From positions 1-64,000 of the forward strand of contig NZ_CAAAIM010000011.1 in NCBI RefSeq assembly GCF_900639985.1: 64,000 bases of DNA. The letters are read 5' to 3'. The position numbers and the translations under genes were made by a program. The notes beneath the pieces are model-generated. The model was given only the letters and a program-made list of their open reading frames with translations. It was not told the DNA's origin and made no database searches. The first letter of the stretch is position 1. Every line of letters begins with the position of its first letter. Below, one piece after another: positions 9,698-20,176 of this stretch. The stretch comes from Legionella rowbothamii. GTDB lineage: Bacteria; Pseudomonadota; Gammaproteobacteria; Legionellales; Legionellaceae.

Positions 9698-9730
9698 AGC
9701 TCTATATTATTTTGTGAATAGGTTATAGTT

Positions 9731-10243
9731 ATGGCAAATAAATACATTTCAAGTGGTGATTTTGCTACATTGGTTAACCAATTACAGCAATCACCTGAAG
9801 ACCCTTACTTAAAGCAAAAGATAGTTAAATACTTGCCATACATGCAAGAGTTAGCTAAAAAGAATCCTTTTGCACTTTATCACTTAGCTCATGTTTTTCC
9901 TGAAAAGTCATCTCAGCATAAAAATATGATTCTTAAGTCAGCAGAGCTAGGATGTACTAATGCCATGCTTGCTGCATGTAAGTTTTTAGCTGAGTCTAAA
10001 AGACCAGAGGATCAGCAAAAAGCTAAACTTTTTTTAGCGGAAATTGAGCTGTCTCAAGACAGTTTCATTATGAAGCACAGTAAAGAGTTAGTAGCTGCAA
10101 ATCCTCATTTAGCTACTACAGCAGCCGCACAACCTGGAATGAGTAGTAATGCAGCAACAGCTAATCATAGGTTTTTTGCTAAGGCAGAAAACAAAGCTAA
10201 TGATGTTGTACTGGAGAGTCAAAACAGTTATCGACCGGTATAA
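9731..10243 (+). CDS. Hypothetical protein with helical repeats, candidate Dot/Icm effector
   Basis: 170 aa of no recognised family. It has no signal peptide or membrane segment. Residues about 35-125 are helical and read like one or two Sel1/TPR-type units (ALYHLAHVF, KSAELGCTNAMLAACKFLA, EDQQKAKLFLAEIEL). The last 45 residues are low-complexity, rich in Ala, Asn and Ser and likely disordered, a common layout for a C-terminal Dot/Icm signal. The PmrA and CpxR-like sites upstream support an effector role. Function unknown. Confidence 0.6.
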   Translation: MANKYISSGDFATLVNQLQQSPEDPYLKQKIVKYLPYMQELAKKNPFALYHLAHVFPEKSSQHKNMILKSAELGCTNAMLAACKFLAESKRPEDQQKAKLFLAEIELSQDSFIMKHSKELVAANPHLATTAAAQPGMSSNAATANHRFFAKAENKANDVVLESQNSYRPV

Positions 10244-10256
10244 ATGAAGTCTGTAC

Positions 10257-10292
10257 CCCGTATTAGATACAATCCTAATACGGGCTACTTTT
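10257..10292. terminator. Bidirectional terminator between convergent genes
   Basis: CCCGTATTAG (10257-10266) pairs with CTAATACGGG (10275-10284) around an 8-nt loop, followed by CTACTTTTAA. It lies between two converging genes. The same stem core recurs after asnS at 53924-53954. Confidence 0.7.
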
Positions 10293-11580
10293 AAATTAAC
10301 AAAAAGCGGAAATTTTTTTGTATTTCATTTAAATCGAATTGATTTAAATACAATGAAAAACTCATCCATGCACTTAATGCTGCTAAATCTCTAAATGGTG
10401 AGGGCAAATAGACCGGATTCGTTAAAATATCGCGTTCTTTTAATTCACGCAATAAAGGCAGATCATCTAAAACTAATTTGCCGGTAAAAAGTAATGGGAT
10501 AGAATCCACATGCTTTTGGCTGATTGCAAAGCGAATGTAGTTATAAATGAGAATAAACCCTTTGGCATAAGATAAATCTTTAGTAAAAGGCCCACCTGTT
10601 GGCGTACTGCCGCGAAAAATTCGTACGGTTTGATTGTAACTGTCATCAGGAGTTAAACCACACTCAATAAAATAGCGATAGATATCAACGAAATTCGCCC
10701 CCTCAGTCACCTTATCCAAGGCAATGACACGATTAGTTATTTTTAGCATACGCCCAGGATAGGATGAAAAAGTAACAATCTCAGTAATCACCGCAAGCCC
10801 TTCCTGAATTACGCTACTGGAAGGAGAACCCTTTGACAGGAAAAAGCAATTCGGCTGCATAGAACCATTTAAGGTAGTACCCACATGCACCCAGCCCTCA
10901 TGAACCTCTAAATAACGCAAATCACGCTCGCTAAACATGGCTTGCTGACTTAGTTTAATACTATCCGCACCAGCAGAGGCGTCGGCGACCATATCATCGC
11001 TTACCATCACCGTTACTCGCCCTGGATGCTTATCAAAAAATGCACCCAGTCGAGCCTGCAAAATTTCTTGAGCTTGTTGTGGGGTGTAGTGCTTCAAATC
11101 AGCGTCTGATTGCAATTGTACGCTTAAATTAGATAACACATCAAAAAGCAAAGTGCCCATTTGAGACATACGTGGCCCACCGGCGTAAAACACATCATTA
11201 GGGCTCCCATAGAGCTCCATGGCTAGTTCACTAAAAGCTGGCGTACCTCGTGCAGCAAGCATTTGAGAAGCTCGGCTGTACTCTTCACATTGGCGCCGAA
11301 TCAAGCGCGTCACGGTGGAGTACTGCCCTAATTGATTTTGAGCATCTCGTAAAATTAACCGAAACTCTTCTTGTTTATCATGAACATTGAAAGGCAGTGG
11401 CTTCTTTTCATAATATTCTTTATCCACTGCGGGAAGCCGCTCTCCTTTGTGTTTAAAAAAATCCTTTTTAATTCCCTCATCCCATTTAATACTATCGAGA
11501 ATACGGATCTTACGTTGCGCATCCACAATGCGTTGGGATAATTCTTGTATTATGAGTAATTCATCCGACTCAGATGTCAT
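10291..11580 (-). CDS. DUF1704/QEGLA-motif protein, MATCAP-like metallopeptidase
   Basis: 429 aa, cytosolic. It belongs to the family named for its QEGLA motif (TIGR02421/DUF1704): VIQEGLAVITE is near residue 260, and EVHEGWVHVG near residue 225 is an HExxxH zinc site. In the eukaryotic relatives (MATCAP tyrosine carboxypeptidases) these two motifs hold the zinc ligands and catalytic Glu, so a metallopeptidase activity is plausible here, though the bacterial substrate is not known. The ATG at 11580 has AAGGGG upstream. It is 12 bp after the small lipoprotein gene and on the same strand as dapA, so a dapA-lipoprotein-DUF1704 operon is likely. Confidence 0.85.
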   Translation of the reverse strand: MTSESDELLIIQELSQRIVDAQRKIRILDSIKWDEGIKKDFFKHKGERLPAVDKEYYEKKPLPFNVHDKQEEFRLILRDAQNQLGQYSTVTRLIRRQCEEYSRASQMLAARGTPAFSELAMELYGSPNDVFYAGGPRMSQMGTLLFDVLSNLSVQLQSDADLKHYTPQQAQEILQARLGAFFDKHPGRVTVMVSDDMVADASAGADSIKLSQQAMFSERDLRYLEVHEGWVHVGTTLNGSMQPNCFFLSKGSPSSSVIQEGLAVITEIVTFSSYPGRMLKITNRVIALDKVTEGANFVDIYRYFIECGLTPDDSYNQTVRIFRGSTPTGGPFTKDLSYAKGFILIYNYIRFAISQKHVDSIPLLFTGKLVLDDLPLLRELKERDILTNPVYLPSPFRDLAALSAWMSFSLYLNQFDLNEIQKNFRFLLI

Positions 11581-11592
11581 GATAACCCCTTA

Positions 11593-11805
11593 TTACCTCG
11601 GCGGCACAATACTAACTTGTGCATCTTGATTTTGTGGAGGTAAATTGTAAAAGTCACTAATATTTCCTTTTGTTAATGGGGGAGGGACTTGTAAATTCAC
11701 ACCATTCCTACTTTTTAAGTATAGACTCTCACCGTTACTTGAATAACGTCCGGAACAGGCAGTAAGTACCAATACACTACAAACAATAAAACTCAACTTT
11801 TTCAC
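11593..11805 (-). CDS. Short BamC/NlpB-like lipoprotein
   Basis: About 70 aa. The N-terminus is a lipoprotein signal with lipobox VLTAC, so the mature protein starts at that Cys and is probably anchored to the outer membrane. The mature part (ESLYLKSRN, LQVPPPLTKG, FYNLPPQNQD) resembles the unstructured N-terminal tail of BamC, which binds BamD, but the two globular BamC domains are missing. In enterobacteria bamC (formerly nlpB/dapX) follows dapA directly, and this gene does the same. I prefer the GTG start at 11805, with GGGGA upstream, over the TTG at 11817 next to the dapA stop. Confidence 0.7.
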   Translation of the reverse strand: MKKLSFIVCSVLVLTACSGRYSSNGESLYLKSRNGVNLQVPPPLTKGNISDFYNLPPQNQDAQVSIVPPR

Positions 11806-11817
11806 AACATTCCCCAA

Positions 11818-12690
11818 TTAAATCAATTCTAAACGCTTCATTACCTGTTCTAATGCGGCATGGTGTTCTGCAGACAATGGAGTTAGAGGTAATCTAAGTT
11901 CATTAGCAATTAGTCCCATTTTATACATAGCCCATTTAACAGGAATTGGATTTGTTTCAATAAACAATAAATCATTCAATGGCATGAGCTGCTCATGCAG
12001 ACGTAAACAGACCGCATGATCACCATCTAAAGCACTGTCACACATTTTTGCCATTAATTTAGCAGCCACATTAGCGGTCACTGAAATATTCCCTTTAGCT
12101 CCAGCTAACATCCATGAGGCCGCAGTAGGATCGTCACCACTATAAACATCAATACGGCCTTCAGAAAGACGCAGTATTTGCTGCAACCGTGTCATTTGGC
12201 CTGTTGCCTCTTTAATTCCTATAATATTGGAAATCTTCGCAAGCCGTGCGACGGTTTCTGGCAATAAATCACATGCGGTTCGGCCTGGAACGTTATAAAG
12301 AATAATCGGCATCGCTACCGATTGAGCAATAGCAGAATAATGTTGGTATAAGCCTTCTTGAGTTGGTTTTATATACGCAGGAGTCATAATTAAAGCAGCA
12401 TGCGCACCACATTCCATTGCTTCTTGAGTCAACTTGATGCAATCACGTGTCGCATTCATTGCCGTACCCGCAATTACAGGTATGCGCTCTTTTGCTTGTT
12501 CTACAACCGTTTTGATTACTAAGAGTTTTTCCTCATGCGATAAAGTCCCTGCTTCACCAGTGGAACCCGCAGCTACAATACCATGAGTGCCCATTTCAAT
12601 ATGGAACTCTACTAATTCACGCAATCGCGGTACATCTACTTGATCATCCTGCATTGGCGTAACTAAAGCCACTATACTTCCTTTGAACAT
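11818..12690 (-). CDS. dapA: 4-hydroxy-tetrahydrodipicolinate synthase
   Basis: 290 aa. Condenses pyruvate with aspartate semialdehyde, the first step of the lysine/diaminopimelate branch. The family signatures are visible: [13 protein letters not shown] (about 43-55), [11 protein letters not shown] with the catalytic Tyr (about 132), and GIKEATG with the Schiff-base Lys (about 161). Length is normal. It heads the dapA-lipoprotein-DUF1704 cluster. Confidence 0.98.
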   Translation of the reverse strand: MFKGSIVALVTPMQDDQVDVPRLRELVEFHIEMGTHGIVAAGSTGEAGTLSHEEKLLVIKTVVEQAKERIPVIAGTAMNATRDCIKLTQEAMECGAHAALIMTPAYIKPTQEGLYQHYSAIAQSVAMPIILYNVPGRTACDLLPETVARLAKISNIIGIKEATGQMTRLQQILRLSEGRIDVYSGDDPTAASWMLAGAKGNISVTANVAAKLMAKMCDSALDGDHAVCLRLHEQLMPLNDLLFIETNPIPVKWAMYKMGLIANELRLPLTPLSAEHHAALEQVMKRLELI

Positions 12691-12922
12691 AGCGTCCTCT
12701 TCTTCTTATTATTCTAATTACCTAATACTACTGGAAAACCTAGGTCAGAGTAAAATCCCAACGATAAAACTGCTAATTACCAATCAATAATGATTAATTA
12801 TTTGTCACAACCACCTATTTTTGTACTAATATTGATAATGAAGAAATATCGTATTGGTTGTTTTATTCCAAAGTGAAACATTGCTTTAGAAAAAATACCT
12901 AAATAAAAAAAGGGAGTCTACT

Positions 12923-13183
12923 ATGAAGAAAATCATCTCATCATTATGTGTAATTAGCTTCGCGACCTTGATGCTGGGTGGTTGTACCAATACTGAACTA
13001 GGCACCGGTGTCGGAGGAGCTGCCGGCGCAGGTTTAGGTTATGCAGTAACTGGTGGTAGCGCTGTAGGAACTGTAATTGGAGCAGGTGCTGGTGCCTTAG
13101 TAGGAAATGCTATTGGCCGAGATCAAGACCGACGCGCTTATTATTATAACCGTCATTATTATCGTCATGGTTATTATTATTAA
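12923..13183 (+). CDS. Glycine-zipper 2TM-domain lipoprotein
   Basis: 86 aa. Signal peptide with lipobox LGGC; the mature protein starts at that Cys near residue 21. The body is a glycine zipper (GTGVGGAAGAGLGYAVTGG and GTVIGAGAGALVGNAIG) of the Rick_17kDa/SlyB/OsmB kind. The end is a Tyr- and His-rich tail (RRAYYYNRHYYRHGYYY). Probably an outer-membrane envelope-stress lipoprotein. A strong AAAGGGAG ribosome site precedes the ATG. It stands alone with a hairpin behind it. Confidence 0.85.
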   Translation: MKKIISSLCVISFATLMLGGCTNTELGTGVGGAAGAGLGYAVTGGSAVGTVIGAGAGALVGNAIGRDQDRRAYYYNRHYYRHGYYY

Positions 13184-13205
13184 TTCATTAAATTACAACC
13201 ATTAC

Positions 13206-13240
13206 AAACCTGGATCTTCAGTCCAGGTTTACCTCGTTTC
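13206..13240 (+). terminator. Probable terminator after the glycine-zipper gene
   Basis: AAACCTGG (13206-13213) pairs with CCAGGTTT (13223-13230) around a 9-nt loop, followed by a pyrimidine-rich stretch. Confidence 0.5.
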
Positions 13241-13364
13241 TGAAAAAAAATATAGTGAAATACAGCAATATCAAATTTACGTTGCTATACTCTAAAAGAT
13301 TAATTTTTTGATTGTTCTCAATATTTTTTGAGATTAACCGGAAAACACTACAAGGATTGTAATC

Positions 13365-14147
13365 ATGCGCTTAAAAAATAAGGTTGCAATAATCACTGGT
13401 GCCGCCAGTGGTATAGGCAAGGAAATTGCGTTAGTTTACGCAAAAGAAGGAGCAAAAGTTGCCATTGCTGATCTCAATTTAGATCAAGCACACCTTGCCG
13501 CAGAAGAAATCAAGTCTAAAGGTGGACAAGCAATGGCTGTTGCCATGAATGTCACCGATGAAAATGAGGTAAATCAAGGGGTTGATGCCGTAGTAGAACA
13601 CTTTGGCAGTGTTGATGTTCTAGTAAGTAATGCCGGTATTCAAATTATTAACTCGATTGATGAACTCCCCTTCTCCGATTGGAAAAAATTATTATCTATT
13701 CACTTAGATGGTGCCTTTTTAACTACCCGGGCCGCACTCAGACATATGTATGCCGCTGGAAATGGCGGTAGCATCATTTATATGGGATCTGTGCATTCCA
13801 AAGAAGCTTCCGTACTCAAAGCTCCTTACGTTACCGCAAAGCATGGCTTACTTGGTCTGTGTAAAGTGGTTGCTAAAGAAGGAGCGGCTCATAATGTAAG
13901 AGCCAATGTGATTTGCCCTGGTTTTGTTCGTACTCCTTTAGTTGAAAAACAAATTCCTGAACAAGCTAAAGAATTAGGAATTAGCGAAGAAGACGTCATT
14001 AAAAAAGTCATGTTAAAGGATACGGTAGATGGAAAGTTCACCACTATAGATGACGTGGCGCAAACGGCATTATTTTTTGCCGCATTTGATACGAATGCTT
14101 TGACTGGCCAATCCTTGGTTGTGAGTCATGGATGGTTCATGGAATAA
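13365..14147 (+). CDS. bdhA: 3-hydroxybutyrate dehydrogenase
   Basis: 260 aa short-chain dehydrogenase. The NAD-binding loop is GAASGIGKE (about 12-20), NAG lies near residue 89, and the catalytic Ser and YxxxK are in [20 protein letters not shown]. The C-terminus ([15 protein letters not shown]) is typical of D-3-hydroxybutyrate dehydrogenase, which oxidises 3-hydroxybutyrate to acetoacetate. Acetoacetate decarboxylase follows 35 bp later, which supports this substrate. Legionella stores polyhydroxybutyrate, so this is probably part of its breakdown. Confidence 0.9.
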   Translation: MRLKNKVAIITGAASGIGKEIALVYAKEGAKVAIADLNLDQAHLAAEEIKSKGGQAMAVAMNVTDENEVNQGVDAVVEHFGSVDVLVSNAGIQIINSIDELPFSDWKKLLSIHLDGAFLTTRAALRHMYAAGNGGSIIYMGSVHSKEASVLKAPYVTAKHGLLGLCKVVAKEGAAHNVRANVICPGFVRTPLVEKQIPEQAKELGISEEDVIKKVMLKDTVDGKFTTIDDVAQTALFFAAFDTNALTGQSLVVSHGWFME

Positions 14148-14182
14148 CCCAGGTATAGCTGTATTCCCATACAACTATTTAA

Positions 14183-14935
14183 GTGAGGCCGAAAATGAAA
14201 GAATCTGAAGTAAAAGAAAAAGCATTCGCCATGCCACTTACAAGCTCGGCATACCCGCGTGGTCCGTATCGCTTTATTAATAGAGAGTTTCTTACTGTAA
14301 CTTATGAAACAGATATGGATTTGCTCCGTGAAGTGGTGCCTGAGCCTTTAGAGGTAGTGGAGCCCTTAGTGCAATTTGAATTTATTCGCATGCCGGACTC
14401 AACCGGATTTGGTGATTATACTGAGTCAGGGCAAGTAATTCCGGTGCGTTATAAAGGCAAAATGGGCAGCTATACTCATGCCATGTATTTGGACGATTTA
14501 GCACCAATCGCTGCTGGACGTGAAATCTGGGGTTATCCTAAAAAGCTTGCTCAACCCAAGTTAGAAGTCGTAAGTGATACCTTTTTAGGGACGCTTAATT
14601 ATGGTCCTTGCCGTGTTGCCACTGCAACCATGGGATATAAATATGAGGCTTTGGATCTAAAAAAAGTAGCCGATGCGCTCAATACCCCCATTTATTTATT
14701 GAAAATTATTCCGCATGTGAATGGTAGCACGCAAATTTGCGAACTAGTCGAAATTATGTTGTCTAATGTCGTCGTTAAAGGAGCATGGCAAGGACCTGCA
14801 CAATTAGAGTTAGCGCATCATGCCCTAGCCCCTGTAGCAAGTCTTCCCGTACGCCGGATTGTAAAAGCGGTTCATCTATTAACTGATTTAACCTTGCCTT
14901 ATGGACGAGTGGTGCATGATTACCTCGCCCAATAA
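14183..14935 (+). CDS. adc: Acetoacetate decarboxylase
   Basis: 250 aa. Converts acetoacetate to acetone and CO2 through a Schiff-base lysine. The active-site region is [15 protein letters not shown] near residue 118, where the paired Lys matches the K115-K116 pair of the clostridial enzyme. It is full length and directly downstream of bdhA, so the two enzymes form a route from 3-hydroxybutyrate to acetone, or a way to deal with excess acetoacetate. The frame opens with ATG at 14183; a later ATG at 14195, with GAGGCCG upstream, is an equally good start. Confidence 0.93.
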   Translation: MRPKMKESEVKEKAFAMPLTSSAYPRGPYRFINREFLTVTYETDMDLLREVVPEPLEVVEPLVQFEFIRMPDSTGFGDYTESGQVIPVRYKGKMGSYTHAMYLDDLAPIAAGREIWGYPKKLAQPKLEVVSDTFLGTLNYGPCRVATATMGYKYEALDLKKVADALNTPIYLLKIIPHVNGSTQICELVEIMLSNVVVKGAWQGPAQLELAHHALAPVASLPVRRIVKAVHLLTDLTLPYGRVVHDYLAQ

Positions 14936-14997
14936 GCAAAAATAAAAATGATAAAGCCAAACTTAAGTTAAGGCTGTGATGTGGAGATAAAATAAAA

Positions 14998-15888
14998 ATG
15001 TTAATTTTATTAGGTTATGTTGTGGTCTTAGTTTGTGTTTTTGGCGGATTTGCATTAGGCGGTGGCCATCTGGCCGCCGTATTTCAACCCGTAGAATTAC
15101 TGATCATCGGGGGAGCCGCTTTGGGAGCCCTCATTGTAGGTAATAGTATGAGTGTCCTCAAAGCATTAGGTAAGGCCCTGCCTAAAATATTTCGCAGTGA
15201 AAAAACATCTAAAGCAACCTACATTAGTTTATTAGGATTGTTGTATAACCTTTTAAATAAGGCTCGTCAGCAAGGAATGATGTCTGTTGAATCAGATATT
15301 GAAGAACCAGAAAGCAGCCCTATTTTCACCAATTATCCAGCATTAATGAATGAGCATCACATCATTGAATTTATCTGTGATTATTTCCGCTTAATTATTA
15401 CGTCAAATTTGCAGCCCTTTCAATTAGAAGCCCTGATGGATATGGAAATTGAATCGCATCATGCCGAAGAGTTAATCCCAGCAAACACGATTACTAAAGT
15501 AGCAGATGCAATGCCTGCTTTTGGTATCGTAGCAGCGGTTCTTGGTGTGGTCCACACTATGGAATCAATTAACCTGCCACCAGCGGAATTAGGGGTGCTA
15601 ATTGCACATGCGCTTGTAGGGACTTTCTTAGGTATTTTGTTAGGTTATGGATTTATTGGACCTATCGCTACGGCAATGGAACAAAGAGCTAATCAAACTC
15701 AGCTTATGTTGCAATCAATTAAAGCGACGATTTTAGCAAGTTTGCATAACAACCCACCACTAATTGCTGTTGAGTTTGGCCGTAAGGTCCTATTCTCAGC
15801 TCAAAGACCATCCTTCTCGCAATTAAGTGATGAAATAAAGAATGTAAAACAAACTGATTCTGCCGCCGCAAGTACCGCAACAAGCTAG
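14998..15888 (+). CDS. motA: Flagellar motor stator protein MotA
   Basis: 296 aa. Inner-membrane proton-channel subunit of the flagellar stator. Four hydrophobic segments (about 1-22, 30-50, 170-192 and 203-224), a cytoplasmic domain between the second and third, and the conserved channel prolines (PAFGIVAAVLGVV and the region before it). The N-terminus (MLILLGYVVVL, FGGFALGGGHL) is typical of the polar-flagellum MotA type. It runs into motB with a 9-bp gap. Confidence 0.96.
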   Translation: MLILLGYVVVLVCVFGGFALGGGHLAAVFQPVELLIIGGAALGALIVGNSMSVLKALGKALPKIFRSEKTSKATYISLLGLLYNLLNKARQQGMMSVESDIEEPESSPIFTNYPALMNEHHIIEFICDYFRLIITSNLQPFQLEALMDMEIESHHAEELIPANTITKVADAMPAFGIVAAVLGVVHTMESINLPPAELGVLIAHALVGTFLGILLGYGFIGPIATAMEQRANQTQLMLQSIKATILASLHNNPPLIAVEFGRKVLFSAQRPSFSQLSDEIKNVKQTDSAAASTATS

Positions 15889-15897
15889 AGAAAAATT

Positions 15898-16806
15898 ATG
15901 AGTGAATCGAATAACAACAATAGTAACAATAATAGTAAGACTAAAAAAACTACTCCTATTATTATTAAGAAAGTAAAAAAACATGCCCATGGCCATCATG
16001 GGGGCTCTTGGAAAATAGCCTATGCTGATTTTGTAACGGCAATGATGGCATTTTTCTTATTGATGTGGCTTATTGCCTCATTAAATAAGGCCCAAAAAGA
16101 TGGTATTTCCGAATACTTCAAACAGCCATTACGCGTATCCTTTTTTGGTGGGGAAAACGTCGGTAACCAGCAAGTTCGCATTAAAGGCGGTGGTCCAAAG
16201 GTTGAAGACACTAATGGTTCAGTTTCCACCACGGACAAAGCCGCAGCCAAATTGGCAAAGCAAGAACAAAGTACCCAAGTTATTCAATCATCACAAAATG
16301 AAACACAAAAACTTGAAGCGCTAAAATCACAAATTAGTCAAAGCATTCAAACTGATCCTGCACTCAGCGGATTAAAAGATCGTATGTTAATGGAAATAGT
16401 CCACGATGGATTACGTATTCAACTAATCGACGATCAAAAGCACCCTATGTTTGATGTAGGCTCAGAAAAATTAAACCCTGATTTTGAACCTGTTTTCCTG
16501 AAAATTTCCAAACTACTTAATGGGGTTCCTAACAAGGTAACCATTCAAGGATATACTGACTCTCACCCCTATCATAATCCTGATGAGCTGGAATATACGA
16601 ACTGGGAATTATCAACACAAAGAGCAAATGCCGCACGTCGTGCTTTGGTGAAATCAGGTATGGATGAAAATAAAGTAATGTCTGTTACAGGCTTTTCATC
16701 AACAGTTCCCCTCAATAAAAAAGACCCATTAAATGCAGTTAACCGTCGCATTAGCATTATCGTGATGAAGCACGGAGCAGCTGAAGAGATAATTAAAAAC
16801 AAATAA
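15898..16806 (+). CDS. motB: Flagellar motor stator protein MotB
   Basis: 302 aa. Partner of MotA. A basic cytoplasmic N-terminus (KKVKKHAHGHHGG) is followed by one membrane helix holding the proton-carrying Asp (WKIAYADFVTAMMAFFLLMW, Asp near residue 43), a linker, and a C-terminal OmpA-like peptidoglycan-binding domain (about 170-295; GYTDSHPY, NWELSTQRANAARR, NRRISI). The Asn/Ser run at residues 5-13 is a variable tip. Second gene of motAB. Confidence 0.96.
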   Translation: MSESNNNNSNNNSKTKKTTPIIIKKVKKHAHGHHGGSWKIAYADFVTAMMAFFLLMWLIASLNKAQKDGISEYFKQPLRVSFFGGENVGNQQVRIKGGGPKVEDTNGSVSTTDKAAAKLAKQEQSTQVIQSSQNETQKLEALKSQISQSIQTDPALSGLKDRMLMEIVHDGLRIQLIDDQKHPMFDVGSEKLNPDFEPVFLKISKLLNGVPNKVTIQGYTDSHPYHNPDELEYTNWELSTQRANAARRALVKSGMDENKVMSVTGFSSTVPLNKKDPLNAVNRRISIIVMKHGAAEEIIKNK

Positions 16807-16811
16807 AGACG

Positions 16812-16862
16812 TAGGTTGAGCCTCGGGCTCAGCCTATAGATATTATTTGATTTTTTTTACCC
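16812..16862 (+). terminator. Terminator of motAB, GTAGGTTGAGCC-type palindrome
   Basis: TAGGTTGAGCC (16812-16822) pairs with GGCTCAGCCTA (16826-16836), with one G-T pair, followed by a T-rich stretch that includes eight Ts. It belongs to the same palindrome family as those at 43661, 51768 and 57845. Confidence 0.75.
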
Positions 16863-17030
16863 TCCTTGTAAAGTAACTGGCATAGTAACCTTAAGGATTT
16901 GTTGTATTTTCTTAAAGAAGCAACTGAGTTCTAAACTGCTTTAACTTATAGGGAACAATAAATAGCTCCTAATGTTATTACGAAAATTAAAATAATATAG
17001 TCAGTCTACTCATCATTTAGGAGCAATCTC

Positions 17031-17963
17031 GTGCCTCAAAAAACCCAAGACATCTTGGCTCAACTTCATACGTTAGCCAATCACTCATCTGATATTAATA
17101 CCTATTTATTTAAATTAAATACCCTAATCATACAAAATAATATCAGTGATAAAACTGTCTTAGCAGACCCTGCCCATAAAGTTGCCTCATGGAATATAGG
17201 CTGTGGGGGTTATTGGGTAGTTAAAAGTAGTTTAACCAAACTTGAAAAACCACGTAAACGCGGTAGAGAAAGCTCCTCAGCCAACGAGGAAGATCGTAGT
17301 GAAATGGAGCGAGTACAAATTGCTCAAGCGGTTATTGAGTCGCTCCATCAAAAAGACTTTGAATTAGTATTTTTACAAGAAGGGCCAAGTACTGAGTATT
17401 TAACCAAAAACCCTGAAGTGAACGCGCAAGGGCTTGGCTTAAAAAATACCGGCGAATCAGGCCAAATATGCTGTTATGCCTCTCTCCCCCCCTCCGTAAC
17501 ACTTGCTCCCGCTTTTTCCAAACAAGCAGAGTTACTAGTGAAAGAAGGCAAAAGCTTAGGGCTGCTTGATAAGGAATATCAAATTATTGAGACTGTTCAA
17601 GGACAAATTTATGTTAATGTGCATCTGGAGTGGTTGTATACGCCTGGAGCAGAGGGACCTACAGCCAAATACATAGAATTACAAAAACGCATGGAGTTTT
17701 TAGAAGCAGCTGCTGCGTGTGGTATTGTGCTTGGTGATACTAATATTGAAAAAGAAGATTATGCAAAACTGGTGCAGCATATCCATCAAGGCTATATACA
17801 ATTAAATGGTGGCTGCTCTACTCTAGATATTTTAGCCGGAGAAAATATTGGGCCACAACTCACCGAACGCTCATCGCCAATTCCTCCCCCAGATGTCTAT
17901 TCCACTCCATCTGAAGATTTTTATGATGAAAAGCCAACTTTATTCCATCAGCCTTTAAGATAA
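17031..17963 (+). CDS. Endonuclease/exonuclease/phosphatase-like protein, candidate effector
   Basis: 310 aa, GTG start supported by AGGAGC seven nt upstream. No signal peptide. It has the order of motifs of the EEP (DNase I-like) superfamily: ASWNIG with Asn55, VFLQEGP with Glu117, NVHLEW with His198, LGDTNI with Asp236/Asn238 and STLDIL with Asp256. The usual closing SDH motif is not seen, so catalysis is uncertain. A basic patch KPRKRGRE (about 73-80) looks like a nuclear localisation signal. The last 40 residues are Pro/Ser-rich. It is a single gene with no PmrA box that I can find. The substrate (nucleic acid, phosphoinositide or other) cannot be told from sequence. Confidence 0.6.
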   Translation: MPQKTQDILAQLHTLANHSSDINTYLFKLNTLIIQNNISDKTVLADPAHKVASWNIGCGGYWVVKSSLTKLEKPRKRGRESSSANEEDRSEMERVQIAQAVIESLHQKDFELVFLQEGPSTEYLTKNPEVNAQGLGLKNTGESGQICCYASLPPSVTLAPAFSKQAELLVKEGKSLGLLDKEYQIIETVQGQIYVNVHLEWLYTPGAEGPTAKYIELQKRMEFLEAAAACGIVLGDTNIEKEDYAKLVQHIHQGYIQLNGGCSTLDILAGENIGPQLTERSSPIPPPDVYSTPSEDFYDEKPTLFHQPLR

Positions 17964-17991
17964 AAAAAACCCGCCATTAGGCGGGTTTTTT
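17962..17991. terminator. Bidirectional terminator between the EEP-like gene and groEL
   Basis: CCCGCC-ATTA-GGCGGG (17970-17985) is flanked by an A8 run on the left and a T6 run on the right. It can stop transcription from both the forward gene and the groESL operon. Confidence 0.9.
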
Positions 17992-18011
17992 CGGGTCTTG
18001 GGTAAGACAGC

Positions 18012-19670
<1,659 letters not shown>

Positions 19671-19687
19671 CTAATGAATCAATTCAA

Positions 19688-19978
19688 TTACTTCTCGATT
19701 ACACCCATGATGTCGTCTTCGCGCATCACTACATACTCGATACCGTCCAATTTAATTTCAGTACCAGAGTATTTTCCGAATAATACGATGTCACCAACTT
19801 TTACGGCTAATGCACGCACGTCACCGTTTTCTAAGGCTTTTCCAGCGCCGATAGCAATGATTTCGCCACGCATGGGTTTCTCAGTAGCGCTATCTGGAAT
19901 AACAATACCACCTGCTGTGGTACGCTCTTCTTCCATACGACGAACTACTACGCGATCGTGTAAAGGACGAATTTTCAT
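19688..19978 (-). CDS. groS: Co-chaperonin GroES (Hsp10, HtpA)
   Basis: 96 aa heptameric lid of GroEL. Typical start [14 protein letters not shown], mobile loop [16 protein letters not shown] (about 17-32), and end [15 protein letters not shown]. It has a strong AGGAGA ribosome site and lies 29 bp ahead of groEL. Confidence 0.99.
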   Translation of the reverse strand: MKIRPLHDRVVVRRMEEERTTAGGIVIPDSATEKPMRGEIIAIGAGKALENGDVRALAVKVGDIVLFGKYSGTEIKLDGIEYVVMREDDIMGVIEK

Positions 19979-20026
19979 AACATATATCTCCTGAATTTAA
20001 TTAAACAGTAATGACGCTGAATAGAC

Positions 20027-20054
20027 ATATGGGGTCGCGGAATATACTTTCAAG
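20027..20054 (-). promoter_or_regulatory. Sigma-32 heat-shock promoter of groESL
   Basis: On the minus strand, CTTGAAA (20054-20048), 13 bases, then CCCCATAT (20034-20027), matching the sigma-32 consensus almost exactly. It lies about 50 bp upstream of the groES start. Confidence 0.9.
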
Positions 20055-20176
20055 GGGCAAAATAAAAAAAATTTAAAATGTTTTTTATGAATTAGCATTT
20101 TTCGCTATTATTTCCAGCAAAGTCTCTTTTATAATCCACAGCAAAATAATTTTTAGCCATAGGGTGAATAAGTTAA

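Noticed and set aside
16968..16989. CCTAATGTT upstream of the EEP-like gene as a PmrA half-site
   Set aside because: The partner half-site and the -10 are missing.
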